DNA of 25,473 nt. It comes from CAZBRS01 sp964494475 (GTDB lineage Bacteria; Myxococcota_A; UBA9042; CAZBRS01). The position numbers and the translations under genes were made by a program. Location of the stretch: NCBI GenBank assembly GCA_964494475.1, contig CAZBRS010000066.1, forward strand, positions 1 to 25,473, given 5' to 3'. Position 1 is the stretch's first letter. Every line of letters starts with the position of its first letter. Under the pieces are notes generated by a model, which was not told where the DNA came from, made no database searches, and was given only the letters and a program-made list of their open reading frames with translations. Positions 7,363 to 16,600 of this stretch are shown here, piece after piece.

Positions 7363-10300
7363 ATGAACCTTCGAATCGCCTGCACGCTGCTGATCGTCGC
7401 CCTGGTGCCTGCGGCTCCCGCGCTGGCCGTGACCGGTGTCTCCGAGGAACGCCTCAGCCTGCCCGACGGGCCGGGCTCGCTCGAGGGCATCGGCGAGAAC
7501 ATCGAGCTGAACCTCAACATGGGCGCCATGACCTACGGCGTGCCCATCCAGGTGCCGCAGGGCTTCGCGGGCCTGACGCCGCCCGTGTCACTGACCTACA
7601 GCTCGTCGAACGGCGCCTCGGTGGTGGGCATGGGCTGGATGCTGGCCATGCCGTCCATCGAGCGCCTCACCGTGCGCGGCCTGCCGCGCTACACGCTCGA
7701 CGACGAGATGTCGGTCGACGGGGGCGAGGAGCTCGTGGTCGTCGACGGCACCGAGCCCCGCACCTACCGCGCGCGCTTCGAGAAGGGCTTCGTGCGCTAC
7801 CGCTGGCACGAGCCCGGCGACGGCACCTCGGGCTGGTGGACGGCCGAGTTGCCCAACGGCCTGGTCTCGACCTACGGCGCCACCTCGGACGGCACCCCCG
7901 TGCCCGACGCCTGCGTCGGCGGCGACAGCGGCACCTTCCGCTGGCACCTGGTCGAGACCGTCGACCGCTACGGCCACGCCCTGCGCTACACCTGGAAGCG
8001 CTACGGCGACGTCACGCTCATCGACCGCATCGGCTGGGTCTTCCCCGACGGCTCCCAACCGCAGTACGAGGTGGTCTTCACCTACGAGGACCGCAGCGAC
8101 AAGATCTCGGACTGCAAGGCCGGCTTCGAGGAGCTGCTCGACCAGCGCCTGGCTCGCGTCGACGTCTTCGCCCACGGCGCGCGCCTGCGGCACTACGACC
8201 TGACGTACGAAGACTACGCCACCTCGGGCGGCTTCACGCGCCTGACGGGGGTGCAGATGCTCGGGGCCGACGACGGCGTCTACCCGGTGCACCACGGCTT
8301 CGAGTACTCGCGGGCGCTGGGTGTCGACTGCCAGGCGGGCCAGGACTGCGCCGAGCCCTACGTGGTCGGCATGGGCGCCCTGGGCGTCGACATCGGGCAG
8401 GGCAAGGCCACGCTGATCGACATCAACGGCGACTCGCTGCCCGACGTGGTCGACACCACCGAGGTGGGGCAGCCGCACCGCTTCTTCCTGAACGTGCTGG
8501 GGGCGGATGGCGCGCACGGCTTCGCGGCGCCGTTCGAGAGCGCGCTCGGCAACCAGGGCTCCCACGCCCTGGGCACGCCCTACGTGCAGGTGCTCGACGT
8601 GAACGGCGACGGCTTCACGGACCTCGTGAACCAGCAGACGGGCGACGTGCTGCTGAACCGGGGCGAGGGCGACTGGAGCGAAATCCTGGCCCTCGGCGCC
8701 GGCGGAGGGCTGCCCGACCTGGGCGCCGAAGGCACGCTGACGTCCGCGAAGTTCTTCGACTACGACGGCGACAAGCGCATCGACCTGATGCTCAGCCGCT
8801 TCTCGGGCGCCACCAACGAGACCCTGGCCTGGCGCAACACGAGCGCGGGCTTCGTGAGCGACCCCGGCGTGCAGGCCATCGGCGAGGGCTTCGAGGCGCC
8901 GGCGCTCGAGCTCAACGACCTGAACGGCGACGGCCTGCTCGATGTGGCGCAGATCACCAAGGACTCGCTGCGCTACCGCCTGAGCCTGGGCTGGGGCCAT
9001 TGGGGAGACTGGCGCGTCGTGACCGGCTTCGACTTCACCGACCAGGAGGCCGTCGACGCCGAGCTCGAAGACCTGAACGGCGACGCCCTGGCCGATCTGG
9101 TGCTGGTGGCCGGCAACGAGATCCGCTACTGGATCAACCGCAACGGCAACAGCTTCGACCCCGAGCGCACCCTCACCAGCGCCGACGTGCAGGGCGAGCT
9201 GCCCGAGAAGAAGCAGGGCACGACCGTGCTCTACGCCGACATGAACGGCAACGGCTCGTCCGATGTCGTGTGGGTGCAGGGCGCCGAGTCGGGCTCGGTC
9301 ACGTACCTCGAGCTGTTCCCGGTGCGGCCCAACCTGCTGGCGCGCATCACCAACGGCCTGGGTCGGGTGACCGATGTGTCGTACGGCTCGTCGGTCGTGG
9401 AGCGCGCGCGCGACACCGAAACGGCGCCCTGGCAGCACGCCCTGCCCTCGCCCATGACCGTGGTGACGTCTACCGACGAGTGGGATCTGCTCACGGCCAC
9501 CCACACGGTCAACACCTTCGCCTACCACGCCGGGTACTACGACGGCGTCGAGAAGCGCTTCCGCGGCTACGCGTCGGTCGAGAACGCCCTGGCGGGCGAC
9601 GACCTGCAGGAGGCGGGCGTGACGTACGAGACCTTCGACGTGGGCGTGGCGGATCCGTACCGCGCGGGGCTGACCCTGGCCGAAGAACAGGTGAGCGAGG
9701 GCCGCTCGCTGAAGCTCACGACCAGCGAGCACGCGGACTGCGCAGTGGCCGACGTGCCGGACCAGGGACTCCGCTGGCCCGTCCGCACCGTGTGCAAGAC
9801 GCACGAGGTGGCCGAGCACCGCGAAGGGGCCCCGGCCGACCTGTGGGCCCGCATCGAGACCTCCTGGACCTATGACGGATACGGGAACGTGGTGCGCGAG
9901 GCGCGGCTCGGCGTGACGTCGGTGGGCGGCGCCGCCTGCCGCCCCTGCGAAGACTCCGGCTACACCGGCACGCCGTGCGGCCCGGACTGCCTGAACGACG
10001 AGGCCTACACGCAGACCGAGTACGCCGTGCCGGCCGACAACGACGATCGCTGGATCCTCGACAAGGTGGTGCGGGTTCGGACCTACGGCGTGGCGAACGC
10101 CGACGGCTCGCCGGCCTCCGACCAGGTCGCCGAGACCCGCACGTATTTCGACGGTGAGGCCTTCACGGGGCTGCCCGGGGGCCGGGTCACGCACGGCACG
10201 GTGACCCGGATCGTCGAGGCCCTCTCGGCCGACGGCGCCGCCGCCACGAAGGCGCGGAACCGTGTGGACGAGCACGGCAACGTGGTCGAGTCCCTCGACG

Positions 10301-13300
10301 CCCTGGGGGCGCCGGACGGCGAGGAGCACCGGCGCCAGTACACGATGAGCGACGACGGCCTGCGGCTGGAGCGCGTCGAGGTGCTGACTCGCGACGCGGT
10401 CGGCCCCTACGCGCTGAGGCAAGACGTGCAGTACGATCCGGTGTGGGACAAGCCTATCGCGGCCTCGGCCTGGATGGTGGTCGAGGGCGGCCAGGCGATC
10501 GACGACGCCAACAGCAGCTACTACACCTATGACGAGTTCGGACGGCTGGCCACGCGCATCCTGCCGGGCGACTCCACCGAGGCGCCCACCGAGGCCTACA
10601 CGTACGAGCTCGCGTCACCTGCCAGCCGGGTGGTGGTCCGCAAGCGCTCGGAGGCGGGTGGCGCCTTCGACCTGGAGGAGGTGCGCTGCTACGACGGGCG
10701 AGGACGCCAGTACCAGAAGAAGGAGCGTGAGGCCGAAGGCCGCTACCGCGTGACGGGCTTCGCCGTCTACAACCTGCAGGGGATGGAGCGCTTGACCTCC
10801 GACGCCTACGTGAGCACCAGCGGCCAGTGCGACGTGGCTCCCCCACAGGGAACGCGCACGATGGGCACCCGGTACGACGCGCTGGGGCGCGTGCAGGAGC
10901 GCATCTGGCCCGCGGCCGAGGAGGAGGCCGACGACGCCATCGAGCGGACTGTCTACGGCCCGTTGACCGTGGCCGACCACGACCTGGAAGACACGCTCAC
11001 CGGCGGTCCTCACGAAGGTACGCCCACCGTGGCGTACCGCAACGGCCTGGGGAAGACCGTGGCCATCGACCACTTCCTGGTCGCGGGCGGCGAGCCCCTC
11101 ACCTACGAGCTGCTGTACGACGAGTTGGGCCGCCCCGCCGGCACGATCGACCCGTTGGGCGCCCGCCACGAGGAGATCCGCAACCTGGCCGGCTGGGTGA
11201 CCAGCGTCGACGATCCCGACAGCGGCCTCTCCAGCTACGCCTACGACGAGGTCGGCAACCGCGTGCTCACGACCGACGCGCGCGGAGTGGCCGTGCGCAC
11301 CGCCTTCGACGGGGTGAACCGGCCCGTGGCCCAGTGGGACGAGGCCGACGAGGCGGGCACGCGCGTCGAACGTACCTACGACCGGCCGGGCGACTGTCCG
11401 CCCGCCTCGTGCAGCAACGTGGCCGGGAAGCCCGTGCGGGTGAGCTACCCCCTCGACAACGACCGCCGGGGCGTCGACCTGCACGGATACACGGCGCGTG
11501 GCCTCGAAGCACGGACCGAGCGGTCGCTCGACGGACGCGCATTCCGGTTCGCCACCACCTATGACCACGCCGATCGAATCGTGGCCAACACGTACCCCGA
11601 CGGGCGAACGGTTGCCATCGAGCTGGACGGCACCGGCGAGGTGGCCGCGGTCCCTGGGTACGTGGACCAGGTGACCTGGGACAGCCGCTGGCTGCCTTCG
11701 GAGTTCCACCTGGCCAACGGCGTGACGGTCCGCATGGCGCGCGACGGCCGCAAGCGCCTGACGTCGCTGGCCGCGACCGGCCCCGATGACGAGGCGCTTC
11801 TGGACTTCACCTACACCCGCGACCGCATGGGCCACGTGCTCGACGTGGTCGACGGCCGGCCCGACGACGGGCAGCCCTCGGCCGCGGCACACTACGCCTA
11901 CGACAGCCTGTACCGCTTGTCGAGCGCCGAGCTGGACGCGGCGAGGCCCGCCTGGAACGAGACCCTGACCGTGGCGCACGACCGTGGAGCGCGCATCCTC
12001 TCGCTCACGTCCAGCCTGGGTGCGACCAGCGCGGCGCACGTGGGCGACTACGAGTACGGGCAGGCTGCCGGTGTGCACGCGGTGAGCCGGGCGGGCGACG
12101 TGAACTTCGGCTACGACCCGGCCGGCAACGTGACCACCCGCGGCGACGTGGCGTACGCCTGGGACCACCTCGGACGAATGGTCCAGGCGACCCGCGGGAC
12201 CGACGTCCTCTCGACCTGGATCTACGGGCCGGCTCCCGAGCGCCTCATCGAGAGGAGCGACGGCCACGTCACCTACTACCTCGCGGGCGACTTCGAGGTG
12301 AACGACGGGGTCGCCGTGACGTACGTGATGGGTCCGGAAGAACGGATCGCCCGCGTCGAAGATCCGTCGTTCGGCGCGTACGTGCTCCCCGATGTGGCCC
12401 CGGCCACGGGAGACGACCGTGCGCTGGCGTCGGCGCCCGACGGCGTCATCTCGGCGGGTGACGCGTGGCTGGCCGCAGGCGTGGCCAGCGGTGAGCTGGC
12501 CTTTGCGGGTGACGCGACGGCTGGCGACCCGACCGAGCTGCTGAGGGCGTCGGCCATGAGGACGCTGATGGGGGGCGAGTCGCGGGTACGCTACGCGCTC
12601 CACGACCACCTGGGGAACACGGTCGCCGAGACCGACGCCGAGGGCGTGGTGGTCAGCCGCACCGGGTACTACCCGTTCGGCGCCCTCCGCCACGCGGGCG
12701 AGGGGACCGACCGGCACCTCTTCGCCGGCAAGGTGAACAACGCCGCGACGGGCCTGGTCGAGTTCGGCGCCCGCTCGTACGATCCCTGGACCGGGCGGTG
12801 GATCTCGCCGGACCCGGCCTTCCGCGTGCAGGAGGACGTGGATCCCACCGACGTGCCCGAGGCGGCCACGGCCTACGGCTACGTGGGGGGAGATCCGGTC
12901 AACGCCCACGATCCCGACGGCCTTTCGAAGGTCCCGGACTGCTCGCGCTTCTGGGGCCGCGTGGTGGCCACCGTCAAGCTGCGCTGGGGCAGCAGCCTGC
13001 GATTGTCCATGGCGCAGATGGTGCGCAACCGCCTGCTGCCGGGCGAGCGCCCCAGCCTGAAGGTGGCCTGGCAGTCGGCCAAGTTCGCGGGGCGCGTTGG
13101 CGGCTGGAACCAGCGCGACGCGTTCTTCGACTCGGGAGACAAGGGTATCCAGGCCCGCGGATCCTCGAAGAGCGAGCTGCGGACCGAGTACGGCCAGGCC
13201 CAGATGGAGCTGGGAAGCACCAGCCGGCGACAGGACGGCAAGGGCTTCAACGTGGACCTCGCGGTCCTCGCGGGCAAGATGCTCGGCAAGCTGGGCAGCA

Positions 13301-13503
13301 AAGACGCCTTCGCGCTCGTGCAGCAGTTCGGGCAAAGCGACTACGTGAAGTCCGGCAAGGTCGGCATCGGGGAGATCGGGGATGTCGCCTTCAAGAGCCA
13401 CGCCTTCGACATCACGACCTCCTCGCACGTGCAGCAGACGAACCTGGAGATCAACCTGAGGGTGTTCGAGAAGAAGCTGCAGCTGGCCCAGAAGAAGAAG
13501 TAG
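7363..13503 (+). CDS. Secreted SpvB/TcdB-mid/RHS protein (TcB-TcC-like fusion)
   Basis: This 2046-aa protein has a Sec signal peptide (cleavage after ALA, residue 22). Domain order: an SpvB-type N-terminal domain (from about 25, with IELNLNMGAMTYGVPI and TPPVSLTYSSSNG); FG-GAP/VCBS-like repeats (about 349-637); a TcdB middle domain (about 650-760, RPNLLARITNGLGRVTDVSYG, then YHAGYYDGVEKRFRGY); many YD/RHS repeats (about 835-1770); and an RHS core (about 1785-1853, LFAGKVNNAATGLVEFGARS ... YDPWTGRWISPDP) ending at DPDGL. The remaining ~190 residues form the variable tail, Lys-rich at the end. This is the order of Tc-toxin B plus C subunits, where the RHS shell encloses a C-terminal effector. 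GGGGG precedes the ATG. The tail matches no toxin family I know, and no immunity gene follows. It could instead be a non-toxic wall or adhesion RHS protein. Confidence 0.92.
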   Translation: MNLRIACTLLIVALVPAAPALAVTGVSEERLSLPDGPGSLEGIGENIELNLNMGAMTYGVPIQVPQGFAGLTPPVSLTYSSSNGASVVGMGWMLAMPSIERLTVRGLPRYTLDDEMSVDGGEELVVVDGTEPRTYRARFEKGFVRYRWHEPGDGTSGWWTAELPNGLVSTYGATSDGTPVPDACVGGDSGTFRWHLVETVDRYGHALRYTWKRYGDVTLIDRIGWVFPDGSQPQYEVVFTYEDRSDKISDCKAGFEELLDQRLARVDVFAHGARLRHYDLTYEDYATSGGFTRLTGVQMLGADDGVYPVHHGFEYSRALGVDCQAGQDCAEPYVVGMGALGVDIGQGKATLIDINGDSLPDVVDTTEVGQPHRFFLNVLGADGAHGFAAPFESALGNQGSHALGTPYVQVLDVNGDGFTDLVNQQTGDVLLNRGEGDWSEILALGAGGGLPDLGAEGTLTSAKFFDYDGDKRIDLMLSRFSGATNETLAWRNTSAGFVSDPGVQAIGEGFEAPALELNDLNGDGLLDVAQITKDSLRYRLSLGWGHWGDWRVVTGFDFTDQEAVDAELEDLNGDALADLVLVAGNEIRYWINRNGNSFDPERTLTSADVQGELPEKKQGTTVLYADMNGNGSSDVVWVQGAESGSVTYLELFPVRPNLLARITNGLGRVTDVSYGSSVVERARDTETAPWQHALPSPMTVVTSTDEWDLLTATHTVNTFAYHAGYYDGVEKRFRGYASVENALAGDDLQEAGVTYETFDVGVADPYRAGLTLAEEQVSEGRSLKLTTSEHADCAVADVPDQGLRWPVRTVCKTHEVAEHREGAPADLWARIETSWTYDGYGNVVREARLGVTSVGGAACRPCEDSGYTGTPCGPDCLNDEAYTQTEYAVPADNDDRWILDKVVRVRTYGVANADGSPASDQVAETRTYFDGEAFTGLPGGRVTHGTVTRIVEALSADGAAATKARNRVDEHGNVVESLDALGAPDGEEHRRQYTMSDDGLRLERVEVLTRDAVGPYALRQDVQYDPVWDKPIAASAWMVVEGGQAIDDANSSYYTYDEFGRLATRILPGDSTEAPTEAYTYELASPASRVVVRKRSEAGGAFDLEEVRCYDGRGRQYQKKEREAEGRYRVTGFAVYNLQGMERLTSDAYVSTSGQCDVAPPQGTRTMGTRYDALGRVQERIWPAAEEEADDAIERTVYGPLTVADHDLEDTLTGGPHEGTPTVAYRNGLGKTVAIDHFLVAGGEPLTYELLYDELGRPAGTIDPLGARHEEIRNLAGWVTSVDDPDSGLSSYAYDEVGNRVLTTDARGVAVRTAFDGVNRPVAQWDEADEAGTRVERTYDRPGDCPPASCSNVAGKPVRVSYPLDNDRRGVDLHGYTARGLEARTERSLDGRAFRFATTYDHADRIVANTYPDGRTVAIELDGTGEVAAVPGYVDQVTWDSRWLPSEFHLANGVTVRMARDGRKRLTSLAATGPDDEALLDFTYTRDRMGHVLDVVDGRPDDGQPSAAAHYAYDSLYRLSSAELDAARPAWNETLTVAHDRGARILSLTSSLGATSAAHVGDYEYGQAAGVHAVSRAGDVNFGYDPAGNVTTRGDVAYAWDHLGRMVQATRGTDVLSTWIYGPAPERLIERSDGHVTYYLAGDFEVNDGVAVTYVMGPEERIARVEDPSFGAYVLPDVAPATGDDRALASAPDGVISAGDAWLAAGVASGELAFAGDATAGDPTELLRASAMRTLMGGESRVRYALHDHLGNTVAETDAEGVVVSRTGYYPFGALRHAGEGTDRHLFAGKVNNAATGLVEFGARSYDPWTGRWISPDPAFRVQEDVDPTDVPEAATAYGYVGGDPVNAHDPDGLSKVPDCSRFWGRVVATVKLRWGSSLRLSMAQMVRNRLLPGERPSLKVAWQSAKFAGRVGGWNQRDAFFDSGDKGIQARGSSKSELRTEYGQAQMELGSTSRRQDGKGFNVDLAVLAGKMLGKLGSKDAFALVQQFGQSDYVKSGKVGIGEIGDVAFKSHAFDITTSSHVQQTNLEINLRVFEKKLQLAQKKK
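8407..9273 (+). repeat. FG-GAP/VCBS-like repeats within the RHS protein
   Basis: At least six degenerate repeats of the form D-x-N/D-G-D-x-x-x-D-L/V are seen: DINGDSLPDVV, DVNGDGFTDLV, DYDGDKRIDLM, DLNGDGLLDVA, DLNGDALADLV and DMNGNGSSDVV. The Asp/Asn spacing is that of calcium-binding loops in beta-propeller blades, as found in the propeller of TcB subunits. Confidence 0.8.
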
Positions 13504-13509
13504 CCCCAG

Positions 13510-13534
13510 CTTCTCACCGGACGCCGTCGAGAAG
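13510..13534 (+). terminator. Hairpin after the RHS gene, possible transcription stop or attenuator
   Basis: A perfect 6-bp stem (CTTCTC / GAGAAG) encloses a nested CGG-acg-CCG mini-stem, 6 nt after the RHS stop codon. No T-tract follows, so it is not a canonical intrinsic terminator. It sits just before the second promoter region, where a boundary between transcription units would be expected. Confidence 0.35.
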
Positions 13535-13542
13535 GCCCCTCC

Positions 13543-13588
13543 TGTCGCCATTTCGCTACATACGACCGCCCCGCCCGCTCCCTACAGT
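13543..13588 (+). promoter_or_regulatory. Promoter region 2: identical 21-bp element plus TACAGT hexamer
   Basis: Positions 13543-13563 are identical to 6484-6504. A TACAGT hexamer follows at 13583-13588, 19 nt after the element, and TAGCC recurs at 13596-13600. Around the hexamer the two regions share CnTACnGTG and CnTAGCC, 13 of 20 positions in all, while the spacer between element and hexamer is poorly conserved. That pattern is expected for separate regulator and polymerase contacts. The next gene starts at 13622. Confidence 0.6.
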
Positions 13589-13621
13589 GTCCTCGTAGCC
13601 AGAGCCTTCCGCGGGGGAACC

Positions 13622-16600
13622 ATGTCCAGTTCGCACGGAATCGTCGTAGGCCTGCTCCTGGCCCTGGTGCTGGCGGGATGCGGCAGCAGCTCGGGGACGA
13701 CGTGCACGCCCGGCACGACCGGCTGCGCCTGCCTCGACGACGGCAGCTGCGCCGGCGCCGGCCTGGACTGCCAGCAGGGGCTCTGCCGCGCGCCGCAGTG
13801 CTCGCCCGGCACCGAGGGCTGCCCCTGCTTCGGCAACGGCACCTGCGACGCCGGCCTGGCCTGCACCGACGGCGCCTGCACCACGGCGGCGGGCTGCACC
13901 GATGGCGCTGAAGGGTGCGCCTGCCTCGGCGACGGCACCTGCAACGCCGGCCTGGCCTGCACCGACGGCACGTGCGCGGCCTCGACGGCCTGCCCGGCGG
14001 GCACCAAGGGCTGCCCCTGCGACGCGGGTGACACCTGTGGACAGGGCCTGACCTGCGACGCCGGCACCTGCCGCACCGCCGGAACGACCTGCCCCACGGG
14101 CGCCGAGGGGTGCCCCTGCGGCGCCGGCGACGCGTGCGGCGTCAGCTCGCTGGGCGAAGCGCTGGACTGCCAGGGCGGGGTGTGCGTCGCGGCCTCGTGC
14201 CCGGCGGGCCAGAGCGGCTGCGCCTGCCGCAACGGGGCGACCTGCGACGACGCGTCCGATGCGTGCGTCGACGGCTTCTGCCAGGCGGCCGGCTGCGTGG
14301 CCGGTGATCTGGGCTGCGCCTGCGCCGGGGGAAGCTGCAAGCCCGGCCTCACCTGCCGCGACGGCGTGGTGTGCGTCGACGCCACCGGGCTGCTGGGCGG
14401 CCCGTGCCTCGACGACGGCACGTGCTCCGCCGGGTACCGCTGTCAGGGCGGTACGTGCGTCCCGTGCGCGCCCGGCACCCAGGGCTGCGTCTGCAAGGAC
14501 GACGGAGCCTGCCAGTCCGGCCTGACCTGCCACGCAGAGCTGTGCCGCGCCGCGTCCGAGCTCGGCGACCTGCCGCCGGACAACCCGCTCTGCTACACGC
14601 CCTGCAACGCCGATCTGGTGCAAGGCGACGGCACGCTCAGGGCCTGCTCGTCCGAGGGCCTGATGGAGGGCTGCCTGGAGGGCAAGGCGTGCACCGACGG
14701 AAGCTGCACGGCGCCCGGCGCGCCCAAGCCGACCTGCGTCTCCGAGACCACCTGCCCCTTCTTCCAGACCTGCCTGAGCGGCAAGTGCTACTCGAACTGC
14801 GCCTCGAACGCCGACTGCGCGGGCGGCCGCGTGTGCCACGCGCACGTGTGCCGCCTGGCCTGCGCGACCGGCCAGGGCGAGGCCGCGTCGGCCTGCCCCC
14901 AGGGCCAAGCCTGCGTCACCGACGATGGGTCGTTTGGTGTGTGCCAGGCGGTCGAGGCGCCCAGCGGTGATCCGGCCACGTCGACCGAGGGCTCGTTCCA
15001 GCTGTCGACCGCGGCCTTGCAGTTCTCGAACGTGGCCACCTCGGCCACCTTCACCATCACGAACAACGGGCCGACCTTCGAGACCTTCACGTTGCGCAAG
15101 CTGCGCCACGTGGCCTTCATGTCCGACGGCACCACCAACGAGGCCGAAGATCCCCTCGACGACGTGGCGTGCGATCCCGCCAAGGACTGCCCCCTGTACT
15201 GGCTGAAGATCGGTCCGCTGGGTGAAGTCGAGCCCGTCAGCGAGGTCAGCGTGGGTGTCGAGGGCCAGGGCGGCCAGGCCACCCTGCACGTCGAGGGCGC
15301 TGGCGGCGGGCCGGCGCCCAAGTGGGACGGAAGGCTCGAGGTCGTGCACGGCAAGTACGGCAGGCAGACCATCGTGCTCGCCTATTCCGAGCGCCCCGAG
15401 GGACGCTGGGGCGGTAACCTCTACTACTTCGCCAACTTCGGCACCGAGTACCTGGACCCGTGGCGTACCGTGCTGCGCGGCGAGGCCGCGACGGGCCCCA
15501 ACGGCGAGAACGTCGGCCAGCTCGCGTCCAAGGTAGGCAATGCCTTCATCCAGCGCTGGTGGGCCTTCCGCACCGGCAACATCTCGTGGGAGGAGCTGCT
15601 GGCGGTGGTCACGTGCACGCGCTCCGAGTCGTGGCGCTGGGCCAGCGTGGCGGCCGACTGCCCGGCCTCGGCCGGGGCGTGCTACCCCTACGACAGCAAC
15701 GAGCTGGGCCTGGTGGTCTACAGCTCCGACACGCGCTCGCGGCCCATCCCCAGCGGGGTGGTCGAGATGCCGTTCGCCATGGACGTGCGCTTCCCAGACC
15801 CTACGGGCGACCCGCAGCTCATGAGCGGCCGCATCGCCACCGAGGCCGCCCTGCAGTACCCGGCCAGCCCGGCCGTCACGTTGCGCCTGGGCGCCGATCC
15901 GGCCACCTGCCAGTCGCAGGTGGGCGGCGCGTGCATGGTCTTCGTCAACGACCTGCAGGCCGCCGCCGACCTGGGCGGTCGCTACGTCACCACGTCGGCC
16001 GACGCGACCTGCGACCAGGCGGCGGGGGGCTACCAGCTGATGCGCGTTCCGTGGCTCGTGCCCGGCTTCGAGCGCGCGACCGAGGTCGACCCTTCCACGG
16101 GGTTGCCCTACCGCTACGAGTGCCGCGATTCCTGGCTGCCCGCCAACGCGGGCCCAGGCGTCGAGATCCCCGACGAGATGCTCTCGGCCAACTCCAGCCT
16201 GTCGGCGGCCAACCCCATCCCCGACGGCCGCGCCCGGCGCCGCACCTTCGAGATCGTCGACGGGGCCCTGGTCAACCAGTCTCACCTGTTCCTCATCTTC
16301 CGCGAGACCTACCCCTCGTTCCTGCCGAACGACGAGACGCCCTTCGCGGCGTACGGCTTCATGCTGCTCGAGCGCCAGGCCACCGACCTCGACCTGGCCG
16401 ACGACGACGGCGACAGTGTACCCGACACGTTCGAGGGCTCGGTGCCCGCCGACATGCGCCCCGAGCCGGACGACCTGCTCGACGTGACGTGCTCGCCCGA
16501 CCTGGTCGAGCGCGTGCTGGGCTACGGCAACAACACCGTTACGGCCACGAACGCCGACGACCTGGTCCTCGCCTTGATCGATGGCGTCGTACCTTCGAGC

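Noticed and set aside
13504..13621. Small immunity gene after the RHS protein
   Set aside because: The 118-bp gap contains the hairpin and the promoter element, and no start codon with a frame of useful length in either direction.
13702..14545. CRISPR-like or tandem DNA repeat array
   Set aside because: The periodicity is at protein level (Cys-rich modules). The DNA copies vary in length and sequence and there are no conserved repeats with unique spacers.
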